Shown here piece by piece: positions 7,577-13,372 of a stretch of DNA of 13,372 nt. Position 1 is the first letter of the stretch. Each line of letters starts with the position of its first letter. Under the pieces are notes generated by a model. It was not told where the DNA came from and did no database searches. It saw nothing but the letters and a program-made list of their open reading frames with translations. This DNA comes from UBA1081 sp964454355 (lineage in GTDB: Bacteria > Bacillota > Clostridia > Oscillospirales > Acutalibacteraceae), in NCBI GenBank assembly GCA_964454355.1, contig CAYVTA010000059.1:1-13372 (forward strand). The letters run 5' to 3'. Both the position numbers and the translations under genes were made by a program.

Positions 7577-8596
7577 ATGAATTTTTTTGAAAACATGACC
7601 CGGGTCACATTCGGTGGGATAGACAAGGTTTTTGATGTATCCTCTGTTTTTTGTGAATTTTCCCTTTTCGGAAATAATTTCAGCATCAAGTGGTATGGAG
7701 TTATAATCGCTTTCGGTTTTACTCTTGCTGTGCTTTTTGGCGGAAGAATCACATACAAGTGGAAAATGGATCTCAATAAAATGGTTGATATTCTTATTTT
7801 CGGTACCATCGGCGGCATTGTGGGTGCAAGGCTGTATTATTGTATTTTCAGTTGGGATAAATATAAAGACAACCTTCTTGATATTTTTAAAATATGGGAA
7901 GGCGGACTTGCTATTTACGGCGGAATTATCGGCGGTGTGCTTGCAGCTTTTATTACCTGTAAGGTTATAAAACTCAATTTCTGGAATCTTCTTGATGCGG
8001 CTGGCATGAGCCTTCTGATCGGTCAGGGAATCGGCAGATGGGGTAATTATGCAAATCAGGAGGCTTTCGGTACTCTTTGTGAAAACTGGGGTATGATGAG
8101 TGACAAGGTTATTTCTTACATTGAAAGACATAAAGAGCTTTTCGGACTTGAGGGCGTGGATAATATTTCTGAATATATAGCTGAAAACAACCTTTATGTT
8201 CACCCCACATTTTTTTATGAATTTGTGTGGTGTATGGTTGGATTTGTATTGCTTTACATCATTTGCAAAAAGTGTCGCAAGTTCAGCGGACAGATTTTCC
8301 TCTGCTACGGAATATGGTACGGCATGGGAAGAATGATAATCGAGGGCTTAAGAACAGACAGCCTTTATATCGGCGATACAAGCATTCGTGTTTCCCAACT
8401 TCTTTCGGCGGCAATCGTTCTTGTTTGCACAGCGATTTTGATTTTTATGCTTGTAAAAACAAAGAAAACCCCTAAGCCTATTGAAGGTGTAGATTATTAT
8501 ATTGAGCCTGAACCCTTTTTTAATTTTCAGAAGAAGAAATTTGAAGCGGAAAGTGCTCAGAAAGCAGAGGGAAATGACGATGTACAGGATAATTGA
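7577..8596 (+). CDS. lgt: Phosphatidylglycerol-prolipoprotein diacylglyceryl transferase
   Basis: A 339-residue integral membrane enzyme that transfers diacylglycerol from phosphatidylglycerol to the lipobox cysteine of prolipoproteins, the first step of lipoprotein maturation. Lgt motifs are SIKWYG (36-41), GARLYY (83-88), WEGGLAIYGG (107-116), the signature GQGIGRWGNYANQEAFG (149-165), HPTFFYE (209-215) and EGLRTDSL (256-263). About seven hydrophobic segments are visible. The position of E. coli His103 is Tyr114 here, a substitution I recall from other clostridial Lgt proteins. Residues 166-205 form an extracytoplasmic insertion, and 295-339 form a charged tail. The start is ATG at 7577 with GGTGA closely upstream. 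It overlaps folD by 17 bases. The nearby membrane gene may share its promoter. Confidence 0.95.
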   Translation: MNFFENMTRVTFGGIDKVFDVSSVFCEFSLFGNNFSIKWYGVIIAFGFTLAVLFGGRITYKWKMDLNKMVDILIFGTIGGIVGARLYYCIFSWDKYKDNLLDIFKIWEGGLAIYGGIIGGVLAAFITCKVIKLNFWNLLDAAGMSLLIGQGIGRWGNYANQEAFGTLCENWGMMSDKVISYIERHKELFGLEGVDNISEYIAENNLYVHPTFFYEFVWCMVGFVLLYIICKKCRKFSGQIFLCYGIWYGMGRMIIEGLRTDSLYIGDTSIRVSQLLSAAIVLVCTAILIFMLVKTKKTPKPIEGVDYYIEPEPFFNFQKKKFEAESAQKAEGNDDVQDN

Positions 8597-9416
8597 CGGT
8601 AAAGAGGTTTCTTCCGCAGTGAGAGAGAGCATTAAAAACGAGGTTTTGGAGCTCAAGGAGAAGGGTATTGTTCCCGGTCTTGCGGTTATTATTGTAGGAA
8701 ATGACCCGGCATCAAGGGTTTATGTTAATAATAAGAAAAAGGGCTGTGAACAGGTGGGTATGAACTCTTTTGAGTATGCTCTGCCCGAGGAAACTACTAC
8801 TCAGGAGCTTCTCGACCTTATTGAAAAGCTTAATAAGGATGAAAATGTCAACGGAATCCTTTGTCAGCTTCCTGTTCCTAAGCACATTGACGAAGAAAAG
8901 GTACTCAATGCCATTTCTCCTGAAAAGGATGTGGATGCATTTCATCCTGTAAACTGCGGAAAGGTTATGACCGGTGATTACCGTTTTGCTCCTTGTACAC
9001 CGGCGGGTATGGTTGAAATGCTCAAGCATTATAACATTGAAATTTCCGGTAAACACTGTGTAATTATAGGCAGAAGCAACATTGTTGGTAAGCCTATGGC
9101 TATGCTGATGCTTAAAAATAATGCAACCGTTACTGTTTGTCATTCAAAAACCGCAAATCTTGCCGAAATCACCAAACAGGCAGATATTCTTGTTGCGGCT
9201 GTGGGCAGACCTAAATTCGTTACGGCGGATATGGTTAAGGACGGAGCTGTTGTGTTGGATGTGGGCATTAACAGAATGGAAAACGGCAAGCTTTGCGGTG
9301 ATGTGGATTTTGATGCTGTATGTGAAAAAACATCATATATCACCCCTGTTCCCGGCGGAGTCGGCCCTATGACAATAACAATGCTGCTTAAAAATACACT
9401 TGAAGCAGCAAAATAA
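8580..9416 (+). CDS. folD: Bifunctional methylenetetrahydrofolate dehydrogenase/cyclohydrolase FolD
   Basis: A 278-residue soluble enzyme that interconverts 5,10-methylene-THF and 10-formyl-THF for purine, formyl-Met and one-carbon metabolism. SRVYVNNKKKGCEQVG (45-60) carries the active-site Tyr48 and Lys52. QLPVPKHID (96-104), SPEKDVDAFHPVN (113-125), the Rossmann motif IIGRSNIVGKP (162-172) and PGGVGPMTITMLL (258-270) are all intact. The length is normal for FolD. I chose ATG at 8580 because AGAGGG (8566-8571) is 8 bases upstream and MYRIIDGK is the normal family start. An ATG at 8574 is too close to that site, and further upstream extension would be read out of frame across the lgt end. 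The start lies inside lgt, so translation is probably coupled. It ends at the hairpin at 9438-9486. Confidence 0.96.
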   Translation: MYRIIDGKEVSSAVRESIKNEVLELKEKGIVPGLAVIIVGNDPASRVYVNNKKKGCEQVGMNSFEYALPEETTTQELLDLIEKLNKDENVNGILCQLPVPKHIDEEKVLNAISPEKDVDAFHPVNCGKVMTGDYRFAPCTPAGMVEMLKHYNIEISGKHCVIIGRSNIVGKPMAMLMLKNNATVTVCHSKTANLAEITKQADILVAAVGRPKFVTADMVKDGAVVLDVGINRMENGKLCGDVDFDAVCEKTSYITPVPGGVGPMTITMLLKNTLEAAK

Positions 9417-9437
9417 ATTAGATGTGCCCTAATATTT

Positions 9438-9486
9438 CCGTATCTTTTTCTGTTTCTAATTAAACAGCAGATACGGATTGTTTTTT
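9438..9486 (+). terminator. Terminator after folD, abutting the next gene's ribosome binding site
   Basis: CCGTATCT (9438-9445) pairs with AGATACGG (9469-9476). An inner stem CTGTTT (9450-9455) pairs with AAACAG (9462-9467), loop CTAATT, with an internal bulge of TTTT against C. T6 follows at 9481-9486, and GGAG of the next gene begins at 9487. It is a plausible intrinsic terminator or attenuator. Confidence 0.72.
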
Positions 9487-9496
9487 GGAGTTTAAT

Positions 9497-10189
9497 ATGA
9501 AGAAAATTAAAATTTATGACGAAGTTGGATATGTATTTTCTGTGGTGTTGCTTGCTTTTTCTGTGGCAATGATATCTTCTACGGGATTCGGGTTGTCGAT
9601 GATAGTTTCTCCTGCGTACATATTAAGTCAAAAGGTTCCTGTTCTTACCTTTGGACAGAGTGAATATGTTATACAGGGAATACTTTTTGTTGTTTTCTGC
9701 GTGTTGGTTAAAAAAGTTCGACTTGTATACCTTTCTTCTTTTGTTACAGGCTTGTTTTACGGCGCAGTGCTGGATTTGTGGCAGATAATAATTCCTCATT
9801 TTAATCCAAGCATTACAGCTCCGGGTACATTGCCGCTTTCTCTGAGAATCGTGTATTTTATACTGGGTGAATTGCTTACTGCCATTTCGATTGCAATATG
9901 CTTCAGGATCTATTTGTATCCTCAGGTTTATGATTTTTTCGTTAAAGGCGTGTCGCAGAGATATAATCTTGAACAAAGCAAATTTAAGAGCTGTTTTGAT
10001 ATAACATTTCTTGTGCTGTCGGTTGTGATGTCTTTGGTGTTGTTCGGCTCATTCGTGGGCGTTGGTATCGGCACATTGGTAATGGCAGCATGTAACGGTC
10101 CGCTTATTAATCTTTGCGGAAAGCTGATAGATAAAATATTTGTCTTTGAACCGAGATTAAAAAAATTCAGCAAGCATTTTGAAATTTAA
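9497..10189 (+). CDS. DUF6198/YczE-like integral membrane protein
   Basis: A 230-residue membrane protein. Hydrophobic segments lie at about 11-28, 56-72, 77-100, 117-138 and 167-198. The pattern GYVFSVVLLAFSVAM (11-25), GFGLSMIVSPAYIL (30-43) and GVGIGTLVMAACNGPLI (188-204) matches the YczE/DUF6198 group, of which no member has a firmly known function to my knowledge. The C-terminus is basic and probably cytoplasmic. I chose ATG at 9497 because GGAG (9487-9490) is 6 bases upstream. A TTG at 9485 would start inside the terminator T-run and the binding site. No promoter is visible in the 80-base gap after folD, so expression may depend on read-through of the hairpin at 9438-9486. The gene ends at a strong terminator. 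Confidence 0.8.
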   Translation: MKKIKIYDEVGYVFSVVLLAFSVAMISSTGFGLSMIVSPAYILSQKVPVLTFGQSEYVIQGILFVVFCVLVKKVRLVYLSSFVTGLFYGAVLDLWQIIIPHFNPSITAPGTLPLSLRIVYFILGELLTAISIAICFRIYLYPQVYDFFVKGVSQRYNLEQSKFKSCFDITFLVLSVVMSLVLFGSFVGVGIGTLVMAACNGPLINLCGKLIDKIFVFEPRLKKFSKHFEI

Positions 10190-10192
10190 AAT

Positions 10193-10223
10193 AAAACTCC
10201 GAAAAATCTTTCGGAGTTTTTTT
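10193..10223. terminator. Bidirectional terminator between convergent genes
   Basis: ACTCCGAAA (10196-10204) pairs with TTTCGGAGT (10209-10217), loop AATC. T6 follows on the plus strand and A-rich sequence precedes it, so the minus strand also ends in T's. It serves the DUF6198-like gene and, in the other direction, coaX (ending at 10265). Confidence 0.9.
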
Positions 10224-10264
10224 GTGTAATTATCCGCAAGCTATGTAAACTTCGGATTGTAAAT

Positions 10265-11035
10265 TTATGCCTTATTTTTATTATATATGAATTTCAGTCC
10301 GTCGAGAATCAAGTCCGCATCATATGTGATATCCATATCGCAGTATCTTATTATATCTGCTGCAATTCCGCCTGTTGCGACGACTGTTTTTACTTTTTCA
10401 CCGAGGGAAGCTTCTATTCTTTTGCACAGCCCTTCAATCATAGCGGCACAGCCCAAAACGGTACCTGCCTGCATACTTGTTATCGTGTTTGTGCCGATTG
10501 CACTTGCGGGTGCATCAAGAGATATTGCAGGAAGCTGTGAGGTGCCCGAGGACAGTGCATCCAGCGAAATTTTTACACCTGCTGAAATAGTGCATCCTCT
10601 GTAACTGCCATTGGAATCGATCACGCTGATTTTTGTTGCTGTTCCTATGTCCAAAACAAGGCAGGGGAGAGAATATTTTGAAATTGCACCTACCGCACCG
10701 GCAACAAGGTCTGCACCCAATTGAGCAGGGTTGTCTATTTTGATGTTAAGTCCCGTTTTTACTCCGGGGCCAATTATAAGGGGAGTCTGTCCTGTGATAA
10801 ATTCAACTGCGGTTTTAACTGTGTTTGTAAGCTCCGGTACAACAGAGCTGATAATTGCACCCTCGAAGTCCGTAGTATTAACAGAATGCAAATTGAAAAT
10901 TGTTGAAAGCTCAACAGCATATTGGTCAGGCATTTTTTTGCGTTCTGTGGCAAGTCTTGAAACGAAAATAAGCTTGTCGTCTTTGTACAGTCCGATAGTA
11001 ATATTGGTATTGCCGATATCGACAGCTAATAACAT
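10265..11035 (-). CDS. coaX: Type III pantothenate kinase CoaX
   Basis: A 256-residue cytoplasmic kinase that phosphorylates pantothenate in the first step of coenzyme A synthesis. It has the ASKHA fold with DIGNTN (6-11, phosphate loop), ISSVVPEL (62-69), IGPGVKTGLNIKIDNP (88-103), GADL (107-110) with the likely catalytic Asp109, LDIGTATK (128-135) and VVATGGIA (218-225). The family motif is usually GADR followed by a V-N-A; here Leu replaces Arg and Gly replaces Asn. Type III enzymes need a monovalent cation and are not feedback-inhibited by CoA (family knowledge). The start ATG at 11035 is set by AAGGAG 7 bases upstream. Extension to 11176 would add 47 residues unlike any CoaX and would run through the upstream hairpin and gene. 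It is the last gene of the ireB unit. Confidence 0.94.
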   Translation of the reverse strand: MLLAVDIGNTNITIGLYKDDKLIFVSRLATERKKMPDQYAVELSTIFNLHSVNTTDFEGAIISSVVPELTNTVKTAVEFITGQTPLIIGPGVKTGLNIKIDNPAQLGADLVAGAVGAISKYSLPCLVLDIGTATKISVIDSNGSYRGCTISAGVKISLDALSSGTSQLPAISLDAPASAIGTNTITSMQAGTVLGCAAMIEGLCKRIEASLGEKVKTVVATGGIAADIIRYCDMDITYDADLILDGLKFIYNKNKA

Positions 11036-11064
11036 AACAATTCTCCTTTGTATCAAAGTATTAA

Positions 11065-11088
11065 ACCCGTATGATTGCTCACACGGGT
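11065..11088 (-). terminator. Hairpin between the 97-aa gene and coaX (weak terminator or processing stem)
   Basis: On the minus strand ACCCGTGTG pairs with CATACGGGT (one G-U pair) around the loop AGCAAT, a 9-bp stem just 5 bases past the stop codon. It is followed by TTAATACTTT rather than a clean T-run, so partial termination or mRNA stabilisation is more likely than a full stop. Confidence 0.5.
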
Positions 11089-11093
11089 CGGAT

Positions 11094-11387
11094 TTACTGT
11101 GCCAATGCTCTCTCGAGCCATATTGATGCGATATCCATAGCCTGGTAAAGACTCTGCTTCTCGCTCTTTTTGACAATCTTATCTTTGGGTCTTACATCAG
11201 GATCAGTATTGAGCAAGAGTACGGAAACTCTGCTTGCAACATCCAGCTCACCTATTTTTTTGGTTGAGTTGATCTGAATCATTATGACATAAGGATCGCC
11301 CATATTGCCGTAGTAAAGAGTGTTTCCGCTGCGGACAAGAGGCTTGCCCTTGTATGTCAGAAACTTAGCACCCTTTTTTTCTGCCAT
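11094..11387 (-). CDS. Conserved-looking 97-residue protein of unknown function
   Basis: I do not recognise a named family, though similar short proteins seem familiar from Oscillospiraceae genomes (recollection, not checked). The N-terminus is basic. Residues 8-27 (FLTYKGKPLVRSGNTLYYGN) look like a beta-hairpin, and 33-62 contain further beta-strands (YVIMIQIN, SRVSVLLLN). A turn-rich stretch rich in Asp, Pro and Lys (61-75) follows, then an amphipathic C-terminal helix (SLYQAMDIASIWLERAL, 79-95). There is no signal peptide, membrane span or cysteine, so a small soluble alpha/beta protein is likely. The start ATG at 11387 has AAGGAAGGA upstream. It lies 19 bases after ireB in the same direction, so the two are almost certainly co-transcribed. 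A hairpin separates it from coaX. Confidence 0.78.
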   Translation of the reverse strand: MAEKKGAKFLTYKGKPLVRSGNTLYYGNMGDPYVIMIQINSTKKIGELDVASRVSVLLLNTDPDVRPKDKIVKKSEKQSLYQAMDIASIWLERALAQ

Positions 11388-11406
11388 TAAAATTCATCCT
11401 TCCTTA

Positions 11407-11661
11407 TCAGTTGTCACTAACTCCGAGGTAATCCTTAATGAGTGCCTGCAAAAGCTCATAACGGTCGATTTTCATAATGATGTTTCTTGCGTTGTTATAA
11501 GTTGTGATATAAGCAGGATCTTCTGAAATAAGATAGCCTACTATCTGACTTACGGGATTGTAGCCCTTTTCAGCCAATGCATCGTATACCTGAGCGAGCA
11601 TTATTTTGAGCTGAGAATCCTTGTCCCCCTGCAATTTAAACTGAATTGTTTTATCTGTCAT
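11407..11661 (-). CDS. ireB: IreB family regulatory phosphoprotein (UPF0297/DUF965)
   Basis: An 84-residue small soluble protein. The signature GYNPVSQIVGYLISEDPAYIT (residues 36-56) and the following NARNIIMKIDR match the UPF0297 family, whose E. faecalis member IreB is a substrate of the PASTA kinase IreK and negatively regulates cephalosporin resistance. The IreB phosphorylation sites Thr4 and Thr7 (TDET) correspond to Thr2 and Thr5 here (MTDKTIQF). I chose ATG at 11661 because GAGGTGA lies 5 bases upstream; the GTG at 11670 is embedded in that site. In many Firmicutes the gene sits beside alaS and ruvX. Here it leads a unit with the 97-aa gene and coaX instead. Its own promoter is at 11719-11747. 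Whether the organism has an IreK-type kinase cannot be seen here. Confidence 0.93.
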   Translation of the reverse strand: MTDKTIQFKLQGDKDSQLKIMLAQVYDALAEKGYNPVSQIVGYLISEDPAYITTYNNARNIIMKIDRYELLQALIKDYLGVSDN

Positions 11662-11718
11662 AAAGGTCACCTCTTCCGGTCATGCCGACAAATCGACACA
11701 AATAATAATACACAATGT

Positions 11719-11747
11719 ATTATACAACATCTAAAAAAAAATTACAA
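11719..11747 (-). promoter_or_regulatory. Sigma-A promoter of the ireB unit with homopolymer spacer
   Basis: On the minus strand TTGTAA (11747-11742), a 17-base spacer starting with T9 (11741-11733), then a perfect TATAAT (11724-11719). The predicted start near 11712 leaves a leader of about 50 bases before the ireB ATG. Confidence 0.82.
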
Positions 11748-11767
11748 CCGCTTTTTTAATATTTTTG

Positions 11768-11796
11768 TTTCCATAGTGAGGTATTTATGCTACAAT
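11768..11796 (+). promoter_or_regulatory. Probable promoter of nnr
   Basis: TTTCCA (11768-11773), 17 bases, then TACAAT (11791-11796) preceded by TGC, an extended -10. The -35 is weak. The predicted start near 11803 falls at the AGGAG ribosome binding site itself, giving a very short leader. Confidence 0.55.
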
Positions 11797-11816
11797 AGCT
11801 TCAGGAGTTGATATTT

Positions 11817-13334
11817 ATGTATGTTCTCACTGCTCAAAATATGAAAAAAGCTGAAGAAAAGGCAAATGATGCAGGACTTTCGTTTTATACAATGATGGAA
11901 AGGGCCGGAAATGCCTGCGGAGATGTTATTGCACACGGAAAAGCAAAAGGTAAGGTTACTATTCTTTGCGGAAAAGGCAAAAATGGCGGTGACGGACTGG
12001 TTATTGCGGCAAAATTGTGGCGAGAGGGCTTCAGAGATATTTTTGTTGTGCTTGTTCACGGTGAAATTACAGATCCGTTGTGTCTTGATATGCTTGACAA
12101 TGCTCAGAAGTCCCCGATTGTATTCTGCGACATGACACAGGAGAAGGAAACAGCGTTTTATCATATTAAATCGGCTGATGTTATCGTAGATTCAATTTTC
12201 GGTATAGGCTTTAAAGGTGAGCTGTGCGGCACCGGTGCTGAAGCTGTAAAAGAAGCAAATGATAACAAAATGGCTTATAAGTATGCAATAGATATTCCAA
12301 GCGGACTTTCAGCCGACGGAAATTACAGCGGACAGCGTTATTTTAATACGGATGAGACGTTGTCAATGATTGCATATAAGCCCGTTCATGTAATAAAGCC
12401 AACCGCTGTTTTTTGTGGAAAGACAACAGTTGTTGATATTGGTATAAGTAAAGAGATTATTGAGCCGTTCGGAGAAAGTTATACCGTTTTGACAAGGGAT
12501 GAAGCCTTTGCAAATATTAAAAAACGCTCTTTTAATGACCACAAGGGAATATTCGGCAAGGTGCTGACGGTTTGCGGCAGCAGGAATATGCCGGGCTGTG
12601 TCTGTTTATGCAATCAAGCGGCAGTGGAGATAGGTGCAGGTATTGTTATCAGTGCTTTTCCCGATTGTATTTATTCTGCAGTCACTCCAAAAATGAATGA
12701 GCCGGTTTTACTTCCTCTTGAATCAAATAAGAACGGCAGAATCTCGCATCTTGCCTGCAAACAGCTTGCTGCAAAAATGAAAGAAGCTTCGGCTATTGCT
12801 ATCGGCTGCGGTATCGGCTTAGACAGTGACACAAAACAGGTTGTTGAGTTTGTTGTTGAAAATGCAAATTGTCCGCTTATCATTGATGCGGACGGACTTA
12901 ATTGCATAAGTAAAAACATTGAAATTCTGAAAAAAGGAAAATGTGATATTCTTGTTACACCTCATCCGGGAGAAATGGCTCGGCTTACAGGTAAAACCGT
13001 TGCTGAAATTGAAAAAGACCGTATTGAAATTGCAAGTGAATTTGCAAAAGAGTACGGCGTGACAGTACTTTTGAAAGGTGCAAATACGATTATTGCCGAT
13101 AAAACAGGCAGAATAACGATTAATACAACAGGTAACCCCTCAATGGCAAGGGGAGGTAGCGGTGATGTTCTTACCGGCATAATTGCAGGACTCATTCCGC
13201 AGACTGAGGATATTTTTACAGCCGCCTGTACGGGAGCATATATTCACGGTGCTACAGCAGATTTTGTTGTGGAAAGGTACGGAGAATTATCCGCAACACC
13301 AACAAGGATAAACAATTATTTAGCAGTACGCTAA
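11817..13334 (+). CDS. nnr: Bifunctional NAD(P)HX epimerase/ADP-dependent NAD(P)HX dehydratase
   Basis: A 505-residue fused repair enzyme for hydrated NADH and NADPH. The N-terminal YjeF_N epimerase domain (about 1-215) has MMERAG (26-31), CGKGKNGGDGLV (51-62), DSIFGIGFKG (125-134) and IDIPSGLSADG (158-168). The C-terminal ribokinase-like dehydratase domain (about 235-500) has GKVLTVCGS (247-255), IDADGLN (356-362), TPHPGEMARL (381-390), LLKGANTII (418-426) and GNPSMARGGSGDVLTGIIAGL (439-459), with catalytic Asp450. The length is normal for the fusion. One glycine-loop residue differs from the usual GKGNNGGDG (Lys for Asn). I chose ATG at 11817, with AGGAG 9 bases upstream; a TTG at 11808 is too close to that site. 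It is divergent from ireB. The last 38 bases of the window hold no feature I recognise. Confidence 0.95.
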   Translation: MYVLTAQNMKKAEEKANDAGLSFYTMMERAGNACGDVIAHGKAKGKVTILCGKGKNGGDGLVIAAKLWREGFRDIFVVLVHGEITDPLCLDMLDNAQKSPIVFCDMTQEKETAFYHIKSADVIVDSIFGIGFKGELCGTGAEAVKEANDNKMAYKYAIDIPSGLSADGNYSGQRYFNTDETLSMIAYKPVHVIKPTAVFCGKTTVVDIGISKEIIEPFGESYTVLTRDEAFANIKKRSFNDHKGIFGKVLTVCGSRNMPGCVCLCNQAAVEIGAGIVISAFPDCIYSAVTPKMNEPVLLPLESNKNGRISHLACKQLAAKMKEASAIAIGCGIGLDSDTKQVVEFVVENANCPLIIDADGLNCISKNIEILKKGKCDILVTPHPGEMARLTGKTVAEIEKDRIEIASEFAKEYGVTVLLKGANTIIADKTGRITINTTGNPSMARGGSGDVLTGIIAGLIPQTEDIFTAACTGAYIHGATADFVVERYGELSATPTRINNYLAVR

Positions 13335-13372
13335 ATTATTGTTAAAGTAATAGGTAATAAGGAATAGTGAAG

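Noticed and set aside
7505..8203. 232-codon open frame on the minus strand opposite lgt
   Set aside because: Fully antisense to a gene with intact Lgt motifs. Its translation shows no domain and has the composition of a reverse-frame shadow.
8502..8579. N-terminal extension of folD by 26 codons
   Set aside because: This stretch is the lgt coding end in another frame. The FolD N-terminus and ribosome binding site support ATG 8580.
8712..9143. 143-codon minus-strand frame opposite folD
   Set aside because: folD motifs are complete in the other strand, and the product has no recognisable feature.
10229..10258. Imperfect inverted repeat ATCCG-c-AAG / CTT-CGGAT after the bidirectional terminator
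   Set aside because: It has a bulge and no T-run in either direction. The neighbouring hairpin already explains termination.
11036..11176. N-terminal extension of coaX by 47 codons
   Set aside because: It runs through a hairpin and the end of another gene, and it is unlike CoaX. AAGGAG before ATG 11035 fixes the start.
11790..12164. 124-codon minus-strand frame opposite the start of nnr
   Set aside because: Antisense shadow of nnr. It would also overlap the nnr promoter, and no ribosome binding site is evident.

Overview
The window comes from a low-GC Firmicute chromosome, most likely a Clostridia member of the Oscillospiraceae/Ruminococcaceae type. This is inferred from the AT-rich sequence, strong Shine-Dalgarno sites, consensus sigma-A promoters, an IreB-family protein, and a surface protein with MBG/YDG-like and Ig-like repeats. 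No tRNA, rRNA, CRISPR array, insertion sequence or phage gene was seen. Most genes are core housekeeping genes. No stretch longer than about 200 bases lacks a gene.

Layout. (1) 1-1137 (+) is the 3' part of a large repetitive cell-surface protein, closed by a strong terminator. (2) 1232-5886 (-) is a four-gene string read right to left: rsmE, an RsmF-type rRNA methyltransferase, a metallophosphoesterase-like protein and an NAD(P)-dependent epimerase/dehydratase. It starts at a good promoter (5958-5986) and ends at a bidirectional hairpin (1197-1229). (3) 6080-9416 (+) is a CNNM/CBS (CorC/HlyC-type) membrane protein, lgt and folD, started by a perfect TTGACA-N17-TATAAT promoter and ended by a hairpin at 9438-9486. 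A DUF6198/YczE-like membrane protein gene (9497-10189) follows directly after that hairpin. (4) 10265-11661 (-) is ireB, an unrecognised 97-residue protein and coaX, read right to left. (5) 11817-13334 (+) is nnr, the fused NAD(P)HX epimerase/dehydratase, divergent from ireB.

How the genes fit together. The two rRNA methyltransferases form a translation-maintenance pair with a 1-base stop/start overlap. Lgt serves lipoprotein maturation and FolD serves one-carbon metabolism. CoaX (CoA synthesis) and Nnr (repair of damaged NAD(P)H) are both cofactor genes flanking ireB, whose E. faecalis homologue is a phosphorylated target of the PASTA kinase IreK.

The least explained elements are: the 97-residue protein between ireB and coaX; the A9 run inside the ireB promoter spacer; the terminator whose T-run touches the ribosome binding site of the DUF6198-like gene; the altered metal-binding motif in the phosphoesterase; and the C-terminal amphipathic tail of the surface protein. 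I did not find a convincing new multi-gene system. The ireB/97-aa/coaX unit is the best candidate for one.
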